From Actinomycetota bacterium (GTDB lineage Bacteria; Actinomycetota; Acidimicrobiia; Spongiisociales; UBA11373), in assembly GCA_020444505.1 (NCBI GenBank), contig JAHLKU010000014.1, forward strand, positions 1 to 56,811: a stretch of DNA of 56,811 nt, read 5' to 3'. The notes beneath the pieces were generated by a model. The model was not told the DNA's origin. It saw only the letters and a list, made by a program, of their open reading frames with translations, and ran no database searches. Shown here one piece after another: positions 17,059 to 26,130 of this stretch; position 1 is the stretch's first letter, and each line of letters begins with the position of its first letter. Position numbers and translations under genes: made by a program.

Positions 17059-19098
17059 TCAGTCGTCTTCCTTGGAGGCCTCGATCACCCGCTGCACCTC
17101 CTGCGGCGGCGCCTCCTCGTAGTGGTCGAACTCCATCTCGAAGGACCCCCGCCCGCTCGTGATCGAGCGGAGATCGATGGAGTAGCGCTGCATCTCGGCG
17201 AGGGGCACCTCTGCGGTGACCACCCGCATCGAGCCCTCGGCCTCCATGCCGAGCACGCGCCCGCGCTTGGCGTTGAGGTCGCCGATCACATCGCCCATCA
17301 GGTGCTCGGGCACTCGCACCCGCACCTTCCAGATGGGCTCGAGCAGCGTGGGGCTGAGGCCGGCGGTCGCGGCCTTGACGGCCTGGATGCCGGCCATCCG
17401 GAACGACATCTCGTCGGAGTCCACCGAGTGGTACTTCCCGTCGTACACGGTCGCCTGCACGCCCACCACCGGGTACCCGGCGATCAGCCCGCGGTTCAGG
17501 GCCTCCTGGATGCCCTTGTCCACGGCCGGCAGGTACTGGCGGGGGATCGACCCGCCCTTGACCTCGTCCACGAACTCGTACCCTTCGGGAGAGCCGAGGG
17601 GGGCGAACTTCACGAAGGCCACGCCGAACTGGCCGCGGCCGCCGCTCTGCTTCTTGTGCTTCCCCTCGACGTCGGCCCGGCCCCGGATGGTCTCCCGGTA
17701 GGGGATCTTGGGGACCTCGGTGTCCACCTCGACGCCGAACCGGCGGGCGAGGCGGGCGATGGTCACCTCGAGGTGGGCGTCGCCGAGCCCGGCGAGCACC
17801 GTCTGGTTGGTGTCGGCGCGGCGCTCCACCGTCAGGGTGGGGTCGTCCTCGGCGGCCCGCTGCAGCGCGGTGGAGAGCTTCTCCTCGTCCTGGGCGCTGC
17901 GCGGGAACACGGCCAGGGACATCACCGGCGAGGGGATGGCCACCGGCTCGATGGCGATGCCGGAGCCCGGGTCGCGCAGCGTGGAGCCGGCGACCAGCGA
18001 CTCCAGCTTGGCGACGGCGGCGATGTCGCCGGCGATCACCTTGTCCATCTCCTCGTGCTCCTTGCCGCGCATGAGGAACACGTTGTGCATCCGGCCCCGG
18101 TTGCCGGCCGGAGTGACCTCCAGCTCGGCGTCGTGGGCGATCGCCCCCCGGAACACCCGGAACAGGCTGATGCGGCCCACGTAGGGGTCGGACATCGTCT
18201 TGAAGACGTAGGCGACGGTGCCGTCGTCGGGGAGGGCGTCGCCGGCGGCCAGCGGGGGAGCGGGCCGCTCGGAGGGGCGGGGCCCGTACTCGACCAGGAA
18301 CTGCGCCAGGCGGTCGATGCCGATCATGTGCGTGGCGGACCCGCACAGGACGGGGAAGGCGGTGCCCTCGACCATGCCCCTGTGCATGCCGGCGATCAGC
18401 TGGTCGCCGGAGGGCTCCTCGCCTTCGAAGTACTTCTCGAGCAGTTCGTCGTCGGTCTCGACGACGGCTTCGACGAGGGCGGTGTGCAGCTCGTCCACGA
18501 GCGCCTGGGTCGCCTCGGGCACGTCGGTCTTGGTGGCGGTGGGGGCGCCGTCGTAGACGTAGGCCTCGCCGCCCACCAGGTTGGCGACGCCCTTCAGCTC
18601 CTGCTCGGCGCCGATCGGCACCTGGATGGGGGCGATCCCCGTCCCGAAGACCTCCTTGAGCTGGGCCAGCGTGCGGCTGTGGCTGGACCGTTCCCGGTCG
18701 AGCTTGTTGACGAACACCGCCCTGGCGATGCCCTCCTGCTCGGCGAGGCGCCAGATGGCCTCGGTCTGCACCTCGACGCCGTCCACGGCCGAGACCACGA
18801 AGAGGGCGAGGTCGGCGGCCCGGAGGGCGGCCAGGACCTCTCCGAGGAAGTCGGCGTAGCCGGGGGTGTCGATGATGTTGATCTTGAGCCCCGCCCACTC
18901 GAAGGGGAGGAGGCCGAGCGCCACCGAGCTCTGCCGGTCGATCTCCTCCGGCTCGAAGTCGGTGATGGTGTTGCCGTCCTCCACCTTGCCCATGCGGGTG
19001 GTGAGCCCGGCGAGATGCGCCAGGGCCTCGGCGAGGGCCGTCTTGCCGCTCCCACCGTGGCCCACGAGCACAACGTTGCGGATCTGATCAGGGCCCAA
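17059..19098 (-). CDS. EF-G2-like translational GTPase
   Basis: 679 aa with all EF-G domains. The P-loop GHGGSGKTAL is near residue 14, DTPGYADF is G3 and NKLDRE is G4. The switch-I region reads DRQSSVALGL instead of the canonical RGITI, which marks the actinobacterial EF-G-like (FusA2) group rather than true EF-G. Domain IV has GRGQFGVAFVKF-type sequence, and the C-terminus includes SITSGRGSFEMEFDHYEEAP. FusA2 proteins have no settled role in elongation. The start is TTG (19096-19098) with GGGAGGA upstream. The rpsL/rpsG context of genuine fusA is absent. Confidence 0.88.
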   Translation of the reverse strand: MGPDQIRNVVLVGHGGSGKTALAEALAHLAGLTTRMGKVEDGNTITDFEPEEIDRQSSVALGLLPFEWAGLKINIIDTPGYADFLGEVLAALRAADLALFVVSAVDGVEVQTEAIWRLAEQEGIARAVFVNKLDRERSSHSRTLAQLKEVFGTGIAPIQVPIGAEQELKGVANLVGGEAYVYDGAPTATKTDVPEATQALVDELHTALVEAVVETDDELLEKYFEGEEPSGDQLIAGMHRGMVEGTAFPVLCGSATHMIGIDRLAQFLVEYGPRPSERPAPPLAAGDALPDDGTVAYVFKTMSDPYVGRISLFRVFRGAIAHDAELEVTPAGNRGRMHNVFLMRGKEHEEMDKVIAGDIAAVAKLESLVAGSTLRDPGSGIAIEPVAIPSPVMSLAVFPRSAQDEEKLSTALQRAAEDDPTLTVERRADTNQTVLAGLGDAHLEVTIARLARRFGVEVDTEVPKIPYRETIRGRADVEGKHKKQSGGRGQFGVAFVKFAPLGSPEGYEFVDEVKGGSIPRQYLPAVDKGIQEALNRGLIAGYPVVGVQATVYDGKYHSVDSDEMSFRMAGIQAVKAATAGLSPTLLEPIWKVRVRVPEHLMGDVIGDLNAKRGRVLGMEAEGSMRVVTAEVPLAEMQRYSIDLRSITSGRGSFEMEFDHYEEAPPQEVQRVIEASKEDD

Positions 19099-19131
19099 CG
19101 GGGGTCCTCCCTGTGGTAGCGAGTAGCCACG

Positions 19132-19137
19132 ACTCTA
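19132..19137 (-). promoter_or_regulatory. Putative -10 (TAGAGT) for the EF-G2/gltA operon
   Basis: The minus strand reads CTAGAGT about 34 nt before the TTG start in the divergent gap with pgsA. Confidence 0.3.
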
Positions 19138-19167
19138 GTGAGCGGGAGGGGGTCCCACTCCGTGTGC

Positions 19168-19173
19168 TACCTT
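19168..19173 (+). promoter_or_regulatory. Putative -10 (TACCTT) for the pgsA-patA-pimA operon
   Basis: GCTACCTT ends 18 nt before the GTG start of pgsA, leaving a very short leader that just holds the GAGGAGG ribosome site (19181-19187). Confidence 0.4.
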
Positions 19174-19191
19174 GCCCTCCGAGGAGGCACC

Positions 19192-19785
19192 GTGCTCGAC
19201 GTCCGTGCTCGCAAGAACGTGTCTCGAGCGGTCGACCCGATCGCCCGAGTCGTCGCCCGGCTGGGACTGAGCCCCACCGCCATCACCCTGATCGGCGCCA
19301 CGTTCGCCATCACCGGGGCCGCCCTCATCTCCCTCGGGTACCTGGCCATCGGGTGCGGCGTCATGGGGTTCGGGGCGCTGCTGGACATCCTCGACGGCGT
19401 GCTGGCCCGCCTCACCGGCACCGAGACCATCCGCGGCGCGTTGCTCGACTCGTTCACCGACCGCGTCGGTGAGATCGCGGTGTGGTCCGGGCTGGCGTAC
19501 TACCTGGGCAAGCAGGGCGAGGCGACCCTGGTGATGCTGACCATCCTGGGCATCTGCGGCTCGCTGGTGATCCCCTACGTGCGGGCCAAGGCAGAGGCGT
19601 TCGGCGTCGAGGGCAAGGGCGGCTGGATGGGACGGGCCGAGCGGCTCCTCGTGTTCGGATTCGGCGTCGGCCTCTCGGAGTTCTGGCCGAGCGTGCTCGA
19701 GTACGTGCTGTGGGGGCTGGGCGCGCTCATCTGGCTGACGGTCATCCAGCGCTTTGCCCGCACGTGGAAGCAACTCGAGGCGTGA
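19192..19785 (+). CDS. pgsA: CDP-alcohol phosphatidyltransferase, likely phosphatidylinositol-phosphate synthase
   Basis: 197 aa with about six membrane spans. It carries the complete CDP-alcohol phosphotransferase motif DG(2)AR(8)G(3)D(3)D at D68, G69, A72, R73, G82, D86 and D90. In actinobacteria the enzyme at this locus joins CDP-diacylglycerol to inositol-phosphate to make phosphatidylinositol-phosphate; that assignment rests on the following patA and pimA genes. GTG 19192 is chosen because GAGGAGG lies 4-5 nt upstream; a longer reading frame reaches 19138 but lacks a ribosome site. It overlaps patA by GTGA. Confidence 0.88.
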   Translation: MLDVRARKNVSRAVDPIARVVARLGLSPTAITLIGATFAITGAALISLGYLAIGCGVMGFGALLDILDGVLARLTGTETIRGALLDSFTDRVGEIAVWSGLAYYLGKQGEATLVMLTILGICGSLVIPYVRAKAEAFGVEGKGGWMGRAERLLVFGFGVGLSEFWPSVLEYVLWGLGALIWLTVIQRFARTWKQLEA

Positions 19786-20672
19786 AGGCCGCCGCCGGGT
19801 ACTACACCTACCGGCTGCTCTCGGGCCTCTTCGGCCTGCTTCCCGAGCCCGTCATGCGCCGCCTCGGCTACGGACTGGGCTGGGCCGCCTCGTTCGTCGC
19901 ACGTGGCCGCTTCGCCATGGCCGTGCGCCACCAGGCCCGCATCTCGGGCGACGGCGGCCGCGCCAGGAGGGCGGCCCGCAGGGTGTTCGCCCTCTACGGC
20001 CGCTACTGGGCTGAGGTGTTCTGGCTGCACCCGCGCCGCAGGGCGAAGATCCTCGCCCAGTCCACGATCGAGGGGGTCGAGCACCTCCATGCCGGGGCGC
20101 GGTCGGGTGAGGGGATGATCCTGGCGCTGCCCCACATGGGGAACTGGGAATCGGCGGGGCTGCGGGCCGCCGCCGAGGGCGCCCGGGTGCTGGCGGTGGC
20201 CGAGGCGCTGCCCAACGAGCGGATCGTCGACTGGTTCACCCGCATGCGGTTCATGATGGACATCGACATCGTCATCGCCCGCAAGGGCGCCCGGGTCACC
20301 CGCGACCTCATCGCCCGGCTGCAGGACGGGGGGACGGTGGCGCTGCTCTGCGACCGGGACCTCAAGGGCAACGGAGTCGGGGTCACCCTGTTCGGCGAGG
20401 AGACCACCATGCCGGCGGGGCCGGCCGCGCTCGCCGAGCGCACCGGCGCCCACCTGGTCCCGGTGGGGTGCTACTTCGAGCCGGGCGCCGGCAACCGGTT
20501 CATCGTGCATCCCCGCATCCCGGTGCCCGACCTCCCCACCAAGGAGGAGCGGGTCGAAGCGCTGACGGCCACGCTCGCCGGGGTCATCGAGGGCATCGTC
20601 CGCCGGGCCCCCGAACAGTGGCACCTCATCGTCCCCAACTGGCCGAGCGACCGGGAGGAGGCCGGGGCGTGA
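19782..20672 (+). CDS. patA: Phosphatidylinositol-mannoside acyltransferase-like (LpxL/HtrB family)
   Basis: 296 aa, the family's usual length. The H(x4)E acyltransferase motif is HMGNWE (H118, E123), and the later segment GGTVALLCDRDLKGNGVGVTLFGE is typical of the lipid A/PIM acyltransferases. PatA transfers an acyl chain to a mannose of PIM at the inner face of the membrane. The gene starts with GTG overlapping pgsA and ends overlapping pimA, matching the mycobacterial pgsA1-patA-pimA order. Name and substrate are from this context and not proven by sequence. Confidence 0.85.
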   Translation: MKAAAGYYTYRLLSGLFGLLPEPVMRRLGYGLGWAASFVARGRFAMAVRHQARISGDGGRARRAARRVFALYGRYWAEVFWLHPRRRAKILAQSTIEGVEHLHAGARSGEGMILALPHMGNWESAGLRAAAEGARVLAVAEALPNERIVDWFTRMRFMMDIDIVIARKGARVTRDLIARLQDGGTVALLCDRDLKGNGVGVTLFGEETTMPAGPAALAERTGAHLVPVGCYFEPGAGNRFIVHPRIPVPDLPTKEERVEALTATLAGVIEGIVRRAPEQWHLIVPNWPSDREEAGA

Positions 20673-21715
20673 GGGTGGCGGTCGTCTGCCCCTACGACCT
20701 CGCGGCTCCCGGCGGCGTCCAGGACCAGGTGGCCGGCCTCGTGGAGCGCCTGCGAGCGGCCGGGCACGAGGCATGGGCCGTCGCGCCCGGGGAGGGCGGT
20801 CCGGAGGGCACCCGTCACGTGGGACGCACCCTGGCGGTGCCGGCCAACCGCTCCCGAGCGCCGATCTCGCTGAGCCCACGGACCCCGGCCCGGGTCCGCG
20901 CCGCGGTGGACGATGCCGACGTCGTCCACGTCCACGAACCGTTGATGCCGGCCGTGTCGCTGGGTGTCCTCCGCTCCGGCGGCCCGCCGCTGGTGGGCAC
21001 GTTCCACGCCGACCCCGGCGCCGTGGTGCGCGGCGTGTACCGGGGGGCGGCGCCGGTGCTGCGCCGTCTGGCCTCCCGGCTGGCGGTGGTCACCGCCGTC
21101 AGCGAGACCGCCCGGAGGGCCGTGGCCCGATTCGCCCCGGCCCGGATCGTGCCGAACGCCGTCGATGTCGCCGCCTTCGGGTCCACGGGTGCCTCCCGGG
21201 TGCCCGGCAGGGTGGCGTTCGTGGGCAGGGACGAGCCCCGCAAGGGCCTCGACGTGCTGCTGGCAGCCTGGCCGGCGGTGCGGGCCGCCCACCCCGGGGC
21301 CGAACTGCACGTCGTGGGCGCCGCCCGCTCCGCGGCCCCCGACGGCGTCGTGCTGCTGGGCAGGGTCCCGGAGGCCGACAAGCGGCGCGAACTGGCGGAG
21401 GCGTCGGTGTTCGCCGCCCCCAACCTGGGAGGCGAGTCGTTCGGGATCGTGCTGATCGAGGCGATGGCCGCCGGGGCGGCGGTGGTGGCCAGCGACCTGG
21501 ACGCGTTCCGGGCGGTGGCCGGGGGCGCGGCGTCGCTGGTGGCGCCCGGCGACGCCGGGGCGCTGGGAGAGGCCATCGCAGCGCTGCTGGCCGACGGCGA
21601 CCGTGCCGCTGCCGCCTCGTCGGCCGGTTCGGCCCTGGTCGCGCAGTACGACTGGGACCGGGTCGCCGCCGCCTACCTGGCCGCCTACCGGGACGCCGTG
21701 GCGGCCGCGTCCTAG
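20669..21715 (+). CDS. pimA: GT4 glycosyltransferase, likely phosphatidylinositol mannosyltransferase
   Basis: 348 aa, GT-B fold. The N-terminal domain has [14 protein letters not shown] (GGVQ at 15-18, the glycine loop), [13 protein letters not shown] and VGTFHADP. The C-terminal domain has [15 protein letters not shown] and the nucleotide-sugar signature [16 protein letters not shown]. PimA transfers mannose from GDP-mannose to phosphatidylinositol, the first step of PIM synthesis; these motifs and the operon fit. It overlaps patA by GTGA and ends about 50 nt before pdxS, which has its own promoter. Confidence 0.87.
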   Translation: MRVAVVCPYDLAAPGGVQDQVAGLVERLRAAGHEAWAVAPGEGGPEGTRHVGRTLAVPANRSRAPISLSPRTPARVRAAVDDADVVHVHEPLMPAVSLGVLRSGGPPLVGTFHADPGAVVRGVYRGAAPVLRRLASRLAVVTAVSETARRAVARFAPARIVPNAVDVAAFGSTGASRVPGRVAFVGRDEPRKGLDVLLAAWPAVRAAHPGAELHVVGAARSAAPDGVVLLGRVPEADKRRELAEASVFAAPNLGGESFGIVLIEAMAAGAAVVASDLDAFRAVAGGAASLVAPGDAGALGEAIAALLADGDRAAAASSAGSALVAQYDWDRVAAAYLAAYRDAVAAAS

Positions 21716-21730
21716 GGGTGCGGGGCGACG

Positions 21731-21736
21731 TACAAT
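21731..21736 (+). promoter_or_regulatory. Putative -10 (TACAAT) for pdxST-yebC
   Basis: CGTACAAT lies 28 nt before the pdxS GTG; AAGGAGAG follows as ribosome site. No clear -35. Confidence 0.5.
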
Positions 21737-21764
21737 CGCGCACGGAACGTCAAGGAGAGTGACC

Positions 21765-22646
21765 GTGGACAAGGGCACCGATCTGGTCAAGCGCGGCCTG
21801 GCAGAGATGCTCAAGGGCGGCGTCATCATGGATGTCATCGACGCCGAGCAGGCCAAGGTCGCCGAGGACGCCGGCGCCGTCGCCGTCATGGCGCTCGAAC
21901 GCGTGCCCGCCGACATCCGCGCCCACGGCGGCGTGGCCCGCATGGCCGACCCCCGGAAGGTGGAGGAGATCGTCGCCACCGTGTCGATCCCGGTGATGGC
22001 GAAGGCCCGGATCGGCCACTTCGTGGAGGCGCAGATCCTGGAGTCGCTGGGGGTGGACTACATCGACGAGAGTGAGGTGCTCACCCCCGCCGACGAGGAG
22101 CACCACATCGACAAGTGGGCGTTCACCACGCCCTTCGTGTGCGGCGCCCGCGACCTGGGCGAGGCGCTCCGCCGCATCGGCGAGGGCGCGGCCATGATCC
22201 GCACCAAGGGCGAGGCGGGCACCGGCAACGTGGTGGAGGCGGTCCGCCACATGCGCAGGATCACCGGCGAGATCGCCCGCCTGCACGGGCTGGGCAGCGA
22301 GCAGTTGATGTCGGCTGCCAGGGACCTGGGCGCCCCGTACTCCCTGGTGCGCGAGGTGGCCGAGACCGGGACCCTGCCGGTGGTCAACTTCGCCGCCGGG
22401 GGCATCGCCACACCCGCCGACGCCGCGTTGATGATGCAGTTGGGCTGCGACGGCGTGTTCGTCGGCTCCGGCATCTTCAAGAGCGAGGACCCCGCACCGC
22501 GGGCCAAGGCGATCGTCGAGGCGGTCACCTACTTCGAGGACCCGGCGATGCTGGCCAAGGTGTCGCGCGGCCTGGGCGAGGCCATGCCCAGCGTGGAGAT
22601 CGACACCCTGGCCCCCGAGGAGCGCCTGGCGCGACGCGGCTGGTGA
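21765..22646 (+). CDS. pdxS: Pyridoxal 5'-phosphate synthase, synthase subunit
   Basis: 293 aa, highly conserved TIM-barrel subunit that makes PLP from ribose 5-phosphate, glyceraldehyde 3-phosphate and ammonia delivered by PdxT. D23 and K80 ([10 protein letters not shown]) match the catalytic residues. [13 protein letters not shown] and the C-terminal [26 protein letters not shown] are family signatures. GTG 21765 has AAGGAGAG upstream and is the conserved N-terminus. It overlaps pdxT (GTGA). Confidence 0.97.
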   Translation: MDKGTDLVKRGLAEMLKGGVIMDVIDAEQAKVAEDAGAVAVMALERVPADIRAHGGVARMADPRKVEEIVATVSIPVMAKARIGHFVEAQILESLGVDYIDESEVLTPADEEHHIDKWAFTTPFVCGARDLGEALRRIGEGAAMIRTKGEAGTGNVVEAVRHMRRITGEIARLHGLGSEQLMSAARDLGAPYSLVREVAETGTLPVVNFAAGGIATPADAALMMQLGCDGVFVGSGIFKSEDPAPRAKAIVEAVTYFEDPAMLAKVSRGLGEAMPSVEIDTLAPEERLARRGW

Positions 22647-23218
22647 CCGTGCGGGCAGGCGTCCTCGCCCTCCAGGGCGACTTCCGTGAGCACGCCGCCG
22701 CCCTGGAGCGGGCCGGCGCCGAGGCCGTCCTGGTGCGCACGCCCGGGGGGCTCGAAGGGCTCGACGCCCTGGTCCTGCCCGGCGGGGAGTCCACCACCAT
22801 CGGCAAGCTGGCCGACCGGTTCGGCCTGGTGGGGCCGCTCCGGGACGCCATCGCCGGCGGGCTGCCCACGCTGGGCACCTGCGCCGGCATGATCTTCCTG
22901 GCCAGGGCCACGACCGGCCCGCCGCAAGTGCAGCTGGGGGTGCTCGATGTGGTGGTGGAACGCAACGCTTTCGGCCGCCAGGTGGACTCGTTCGAGACCG
23001 ATGTGGTGATGGAGGGCTTCGACGACCCGGTGCACGCCGTGTTCATCCGGGCGCCGTGGATCGCCGAGATCGGTCCCGACGTCGAGGTCCTCGCCGAGGT
23101 GGACGGGCACCCGGTGGCGGTGCGACAGGGGCGCATCCTGGCCACGTCGTTCCATCCCGAGCTCACCGGCGACGGCCGCATCCCTACACTGCTGCTCGCC
23201 ATGGCCGTGGAGGGTTGA
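22643..23218 (+). CDS. pdxT: Pyridoxal 5'-phosphate synthase, glutaminase subunit
   Basis: 191 aa class I glutamine amidotransferase that supplies ammonia to Pdx[13 protein letters not shown] and the nucleophile segment [10 protein letters not shown] (C80) are present, and [11 protein letters not shown] carries the catalytic His and Glu/Asp partner. GTG 22643 overlaps the pdxS stop; GTG 22649 is a possible alternative. The stop overlaps the yebC ATG (TGATG). In mycobacteria tesB2 separates pdxS and pdxT; here they are adjacent. Confidence 0.96.
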   Translation: MTVRAGVLALQGDFREHAAALERAGAEAVLVRTPGGLEGLDALVLPGGESTTIGKLADRFGLVGPLRDAIAGGLPTLGTCAGMIFLARATTGPPQVQLGVLDVVVERNAFGRQVDSFETDVVMEGFDDPVHAVFIRAPWIAEIGPDVEVLAEVDGHPVAVRQGRILATSFHPELTGDGRIPTLLLAMAVEG

Positions 23219-23958
23219 TGTCCGGTCATTCCAAGTGGTCCACCATCAAGCACAAGAAGGGCGCCAAGGACGTCCAGCGGGGCAAGCTGTTCGCCAAGCT
23301 GGCACGCGCCATCGAGGTCGCCGCCCGGGAGGGCGGGGGAGACCCCGTGGCCAACGCCACGCTCTCCCAGGCGATCGACAAGGCGAAGGCCGCCTCGATG
23401 CCCCACGACAACATCGACCGCGCCGTCAAGCGGGGGACCGGCGAGGTCGAGGGCGCCGTCTACGAGGAGTTCTGGTACGAGGGGTACGGCCCCGGCGGCG
23501 TGGCGCTGTACGTGCAGATCCTCACCGACAACCGCAACCGGGCCGCCTCCGACGTCCGTTCCACCTTCAGCCGCAACGAGGGCAATCTCGGTGAGCCTGG
23601 CTCGGTCGGCTACCTGTTCACACAGAAGGCCTACGTGCTGGCGTCGGGCGACGAGGACGACGTGATGCTGGCGGCCCTCGAGGCCGGTGCCGAGGACGTG
23701 CAGCCCTCCGGCGACCAGTGGGAGATCACCGGTGCCCCCGGCGACCTGGGGGCCATCAAGGCGGCCCTCGAGGACGCAGGCATCGAGGTGGAGACCGCCG
23801 AGGTCACCCAGATCCCGGCGACCACCGTCCCGGTCGCCGAGGCGCAGGCCCGCCAGGTGCTCCGCCTGGTGGACGCGCTCGAGGACCTCGACGACGTGCA
23901 GGCGGTGTTCGCCAACTTCGACATCTCCGACGAGGTGCTGGCCACCCTCGCGGGCTGA
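23218..23958 (+). CDS. YebC/PmpR-family protein
   Basis: 246 aa, full length. It begins with the hallmark [18 protein letters not shown] and has the FWYEGYGPGGVALYVQILTDNRNR core of the three-domain YebC fold. Members have been called DNA-binding regulators (YebC/PmpR), and more recent work links some to relief of ribosome stalling on proline-rich sequence; sequence alone does not decide. It overlaps pdxT and precedes ruvC, the usual neighbourhood of yebC. Confidence 0.93.
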   Translation: MSGHSKWSTIKHKKGAKDVQRGKLFAKLARAIEVAAREGGGDPVANATLSQAIDKAKAASMPHDNIDRAVKRGTGEVEGAVYEEFWYEGYGPGGVALYVQILTDNRNRAASDVRSTFSRNEGNLGEPGSVGYLFTQKAYVLASGDEDDVMLAALEAGAEDVQPSGDQWEITGAPGDLGAIKAALEDAGIEVETAEVTQIPATTVPVAEAQARQVLRLVDALEDLDDVQAVFANFDISDEVLATLAG

Positions 23959-23966
23959 GCCGGGCC

Positions 23967-23983
23967 GGCGGGGGTGCACCGCC
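23967..23983. terminator. Weak hairpin after yebC
   Basis: GGCGG, a 7-nt loop and CCGCC lie in the 70-nt gap between yebC and the ruvC promoter. The stem is short and there is no T-tract, so this is only a candidate. Confidence 0.25.
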
Positions 23984-24013
23984 ACGTTCCTCGCGCCCCG
24001 CACCCGCACCGCC

Positions 24014-24019
24014 TAACCT
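24014..24019 (+). promoter_or_regulatory. -10 box (TAACCT) giving a leaderless ruvCAB transcript
   Basis: CCTAACCT ends 9 nt before the ruvC ATG with no ribosome site between. The same CCTAACCT octamer precedes the MBL gene at 42240. Confidence 0.5.
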
Positions 24020-24028
24020 GTCGAACAC

Positions 24029-24529
24029 ATGTTTGTCCTCGGCATCGACCCCGGCTTGTCGGTCACCGGGTACGCCCTCGTCGCCGCAGAGGGCGCCGGG
24101 TGGCGCGCCGCGGCCGCCGGCGTCATCCGCACCGACCCCGACGGCCCCATGAGCGAGCGCCTCGCCGAACTCCACGCCGACCTGGAAGCGCTGATCGCCG
24201 AGCACCGCCCCGACACGGTGGCGATGGAGCGGGTGTTCGTGAACCGCAACCTGCAGACCGCCGAGGGGGTCGGTCGGGCGTCCGGCGTGATCCTGCTGGC
24301 GGCGGCGCAGGCGGGGCTCGCGGTCACCGAGTACACCCCGTCGGCCGTGAAGAAGGCCATCGTCGGGGTGGGCACCGCCCCCAAAGCGCAGGTGCAGGCC
24401 ATCGTGGCCCGCCGCCTCGGGCTGCAGGCGGCGCCGTCGCCCGCCGACGCGGCCGACGCGCTGGCGGTGGCCATGTGCCACCTGCAGTCGGCCCCGCTGC
24501 AGCGCGCCATCCGGGAGGCGGGGACGTGA
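24029..24529 (+). CDS. ruvC: Crossover junction endodeoxyribonuclease
   Basis: 166 aa. The RNase H-like nuclease begins [15 protein letters not shown] with catalytic D7; later acidic residues lie in [15 protein letters not shown] and the C-terminal [14 protein letters not shown]. It resolves Holliday junctions together with RuvAB. The start is ATG with a promoter -10 just upstream and no ribosome site (leaderless). The stop overlaps the ruvA GTG. Confidence 0.96.
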   Translation: MFVLGIDPGLSVTGYALVAAEGAGWRAAAAGVIRTDPDGPMSERLAELHADLEALIAEHRPDTVAMERVFVNRNLQTAEGVGRASGVILLAAAQAGLAVTEYTPSAVKKAIVGVGTAPKAQVQAIVARRLGLQAAPSPADAADALAVAMCHLQSAPLQRAIREAGT

Positions 24530-25092
24530 TCGACCGGCTGCGCGGCACCCTGGCCCTCAAGGATGGCGACGGCGTCGTGGTGGACGTCGGCGGCGTCGGC
24601 TACAGGGTGGCCATGACCGCCCGCGGCATCGCCGAGCTGCCGGGCGTGGGCCGGGAGATCGTGGTGCACACCCACTTGCACGTCCGCGAGGACCAGATGG
24701 CGCTGTTCGGGTTCGACACCGCCGACGAGCGCGACCTGTTCGGCACGCTGCTCGGCGCCAGCGGCGTCGGGCCCCGCCTGGCCCTGTCGATCCTGGCCAC
24801 CCTGGCGCCAGCCGCGTTGCAGCACGCCGTCCTGGCCGAGGACGCCGCAGCGCTGACGGCGGTGCCCGGCATCGGCAAGAAGACGGCCCAGAAGCTCATC
24901 CTGGACCTGCGCTCGCGGCTCGACCTCCCCGACGCCACGCTCGACCCCTCCACTCCGGCCGCCGAGGTGCGCGAGGCGCTCGAGGGCCTCGGCTACCAGT
25001 CCGCCGAGGTGCGGGAGGCCGTCGCCGGCCTGGACGAGGGCTCGGTGGAGGAGATGCTCAAGGCGGCCCTGCAGCGGCTGGGTGGCGCATGA
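24526..25092 (+). CDS. ruvA: Holliday junction branch-migration protein RuvA
   Basis: 188 aa. The N-terminal OB fold ([27 protein letters not shown]) is followed by helix-hairpin-helix segments [14 protein letters not shown] and [20 protein letters not shown], then a C-terminal domain that contacts RuvB. RuvA tetramers hold the four-way junction. The GTG start overlaps ruvC and the stop overlaps ruvB, the standard ruvCAB operon. Confidence 0.96.
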   Translation: MIDRLRGTLALKDGDGVVVDVGGVGYRVAMTARGIAELPGVGREIVVHTHLHVREDQMALFGFDTADERDLFGTLLGASGVGPRLALSILATLAPAALQHAVLAEDAAALTAVPGIGKKTAQKLILDLRSRLDLPDATLDPSTPAAEVREALEGLGYQSAEVREAVAGLDEGSVEEMLKAALQRLGGA

Positions 25093-26114
25093 GGGAGGAC
25101 GGGCTGCTGTCGGGCCGGGTGGACGCCGAAGAGGAGGCGTTCGAGGCGGGGCTCCGCCCCAGGCGGATGGGCGAGTTCGTCGGTCAGGCCGACCTCAAGG
25201 AGCGCCTGTCGATCCTGGTGGAGGCGGCCCGGGGCCGCGGCGAGCCGCTCGATCACGTGCTCTTCAGCGGCCCGCCGGGGCTGGGAAAGACGACGCTGGC
25301 CGGCATCCTCACCAACGAGATGGGAGCCCAGTTCCGGGCGACCTCGGGCCCGGCGCTGGAGCGGGCGGGCGACCTGGCGGCCATCCTCTCCAACCTCGAC
25401 GCCGGCGACGTGCTGTTCATCGACGAGATCCACCGGCTCCCGCGAGTGGTCGAAGAGGTGCTCTACACCGCGATGGAGGACTTCCAGCTCGACATCGTGG
25501 TCGGCAAGGGCCCCGCCGCCCGTTCGATCCGGCTGGAGCTGCCGCCGTTCGCCCTCATGGGGGCGACGACCCGGGTGGGGCGGGTGACCCCGCCGCTGCG
25601 GGACCGGTTCGGCTACGTGGCGAGGATCGACTACTACCCGCCGGACGACCTGGAGCTGATCGTGCGCCGGTCGGCCGGGATCATGGACGTCTCCATCGAC
25701 GCCGACGGCTCCCGGCTGATCGCGGGGCGCGCCCGGGGAACCCCCCGCATCGCCAACCGGCTGCTGCGGCGGGTGCGCGACTACGCCGCGGTGCGCGCCG
25801 ACGGGGAGGTCACCGGCCCCATCGCCGACGCCGCCCTCGCCGTGTTCGAGGTGGACGAGCGCGGCCTCGACGCCGTCGACCGCGCCATCCTCGACGCGGT
25901 GGTGAACAAGTTCGGCGGCGGCCCCGTGGGGCTGTCCACGCTGGCGATCGCCGTGTCCGAGGAACCGGAGACCGTGGAGGACGCCTACGAGCCGTACCTG
26001 CTGCAGCAGGGGCTGCTGCAGCGGACCCCGCGGGGCCGCGTCGCCACCTCGCTGGCGTACCGGCACCTGGGGGTGGCCGAACCGGGCGGCGACGGGCAGC
26101 AGACCCTCGTCTGA
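25089..26114 (+). CDS. ruvB: Holliday junction branch-migration helicase RuvB
   Basis: 341 aa AAA+ motor. The Walker [10 protein letters not shown] is at 61-69 and Walker B is LFIDEIHRL. Sensor regions [18 protein letters not shown] and the arginine-finger neighbourhood are present, as is the winged-helix C-terminus ([14 protein letters not shown]). It pumps DNA through the RuvA-bound junction. ATG overlaps ruvA (ATGA). Confidence 0.97.
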   Translation: MREDGLLSGRVDAEEEAFEAGLRPRRMGEFVGQADLKERLSILVEAARGRGEPLDHVLFSGPPGLGKTTLAGILTNEMGAQFRATSGPALERAGDLAAILSNLDAGDVLFIDEIHRLPRVVEEVLYTAMEDFQLDIVVGKGPAARSIRLELPPFALMGATTRVGRVTPPLRDRFGYVARIDYYPPDDLELIVRRSAGIMDVSIDADGSRLIAGRARGTPRIANRLLRRVRDYAAVRADGEVTGPIADAALAVFEVDERGLDAVDRAILDAVVNKFGGGPVGLSTLAIAVSEEPETVEDAYEPYLLQQGLLQRTPRGRVATSLAYRHLGVAEPGGDGQQTLV

Positions 26115-26118
26115 GCGG

Positions 26119-26124
26119 TACCCT
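26119..26124 (+). promoter_or_regulatory. -10 box (TACCCT) giving a leaderless transcript
   Basis: GGTACCCT begins just after the ruvB stop and ends 6 nt before the ATG at 26131; no ribosome site can fit. Confidence 0.5.
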
Positions 26125-26130
26125 GCCGGG

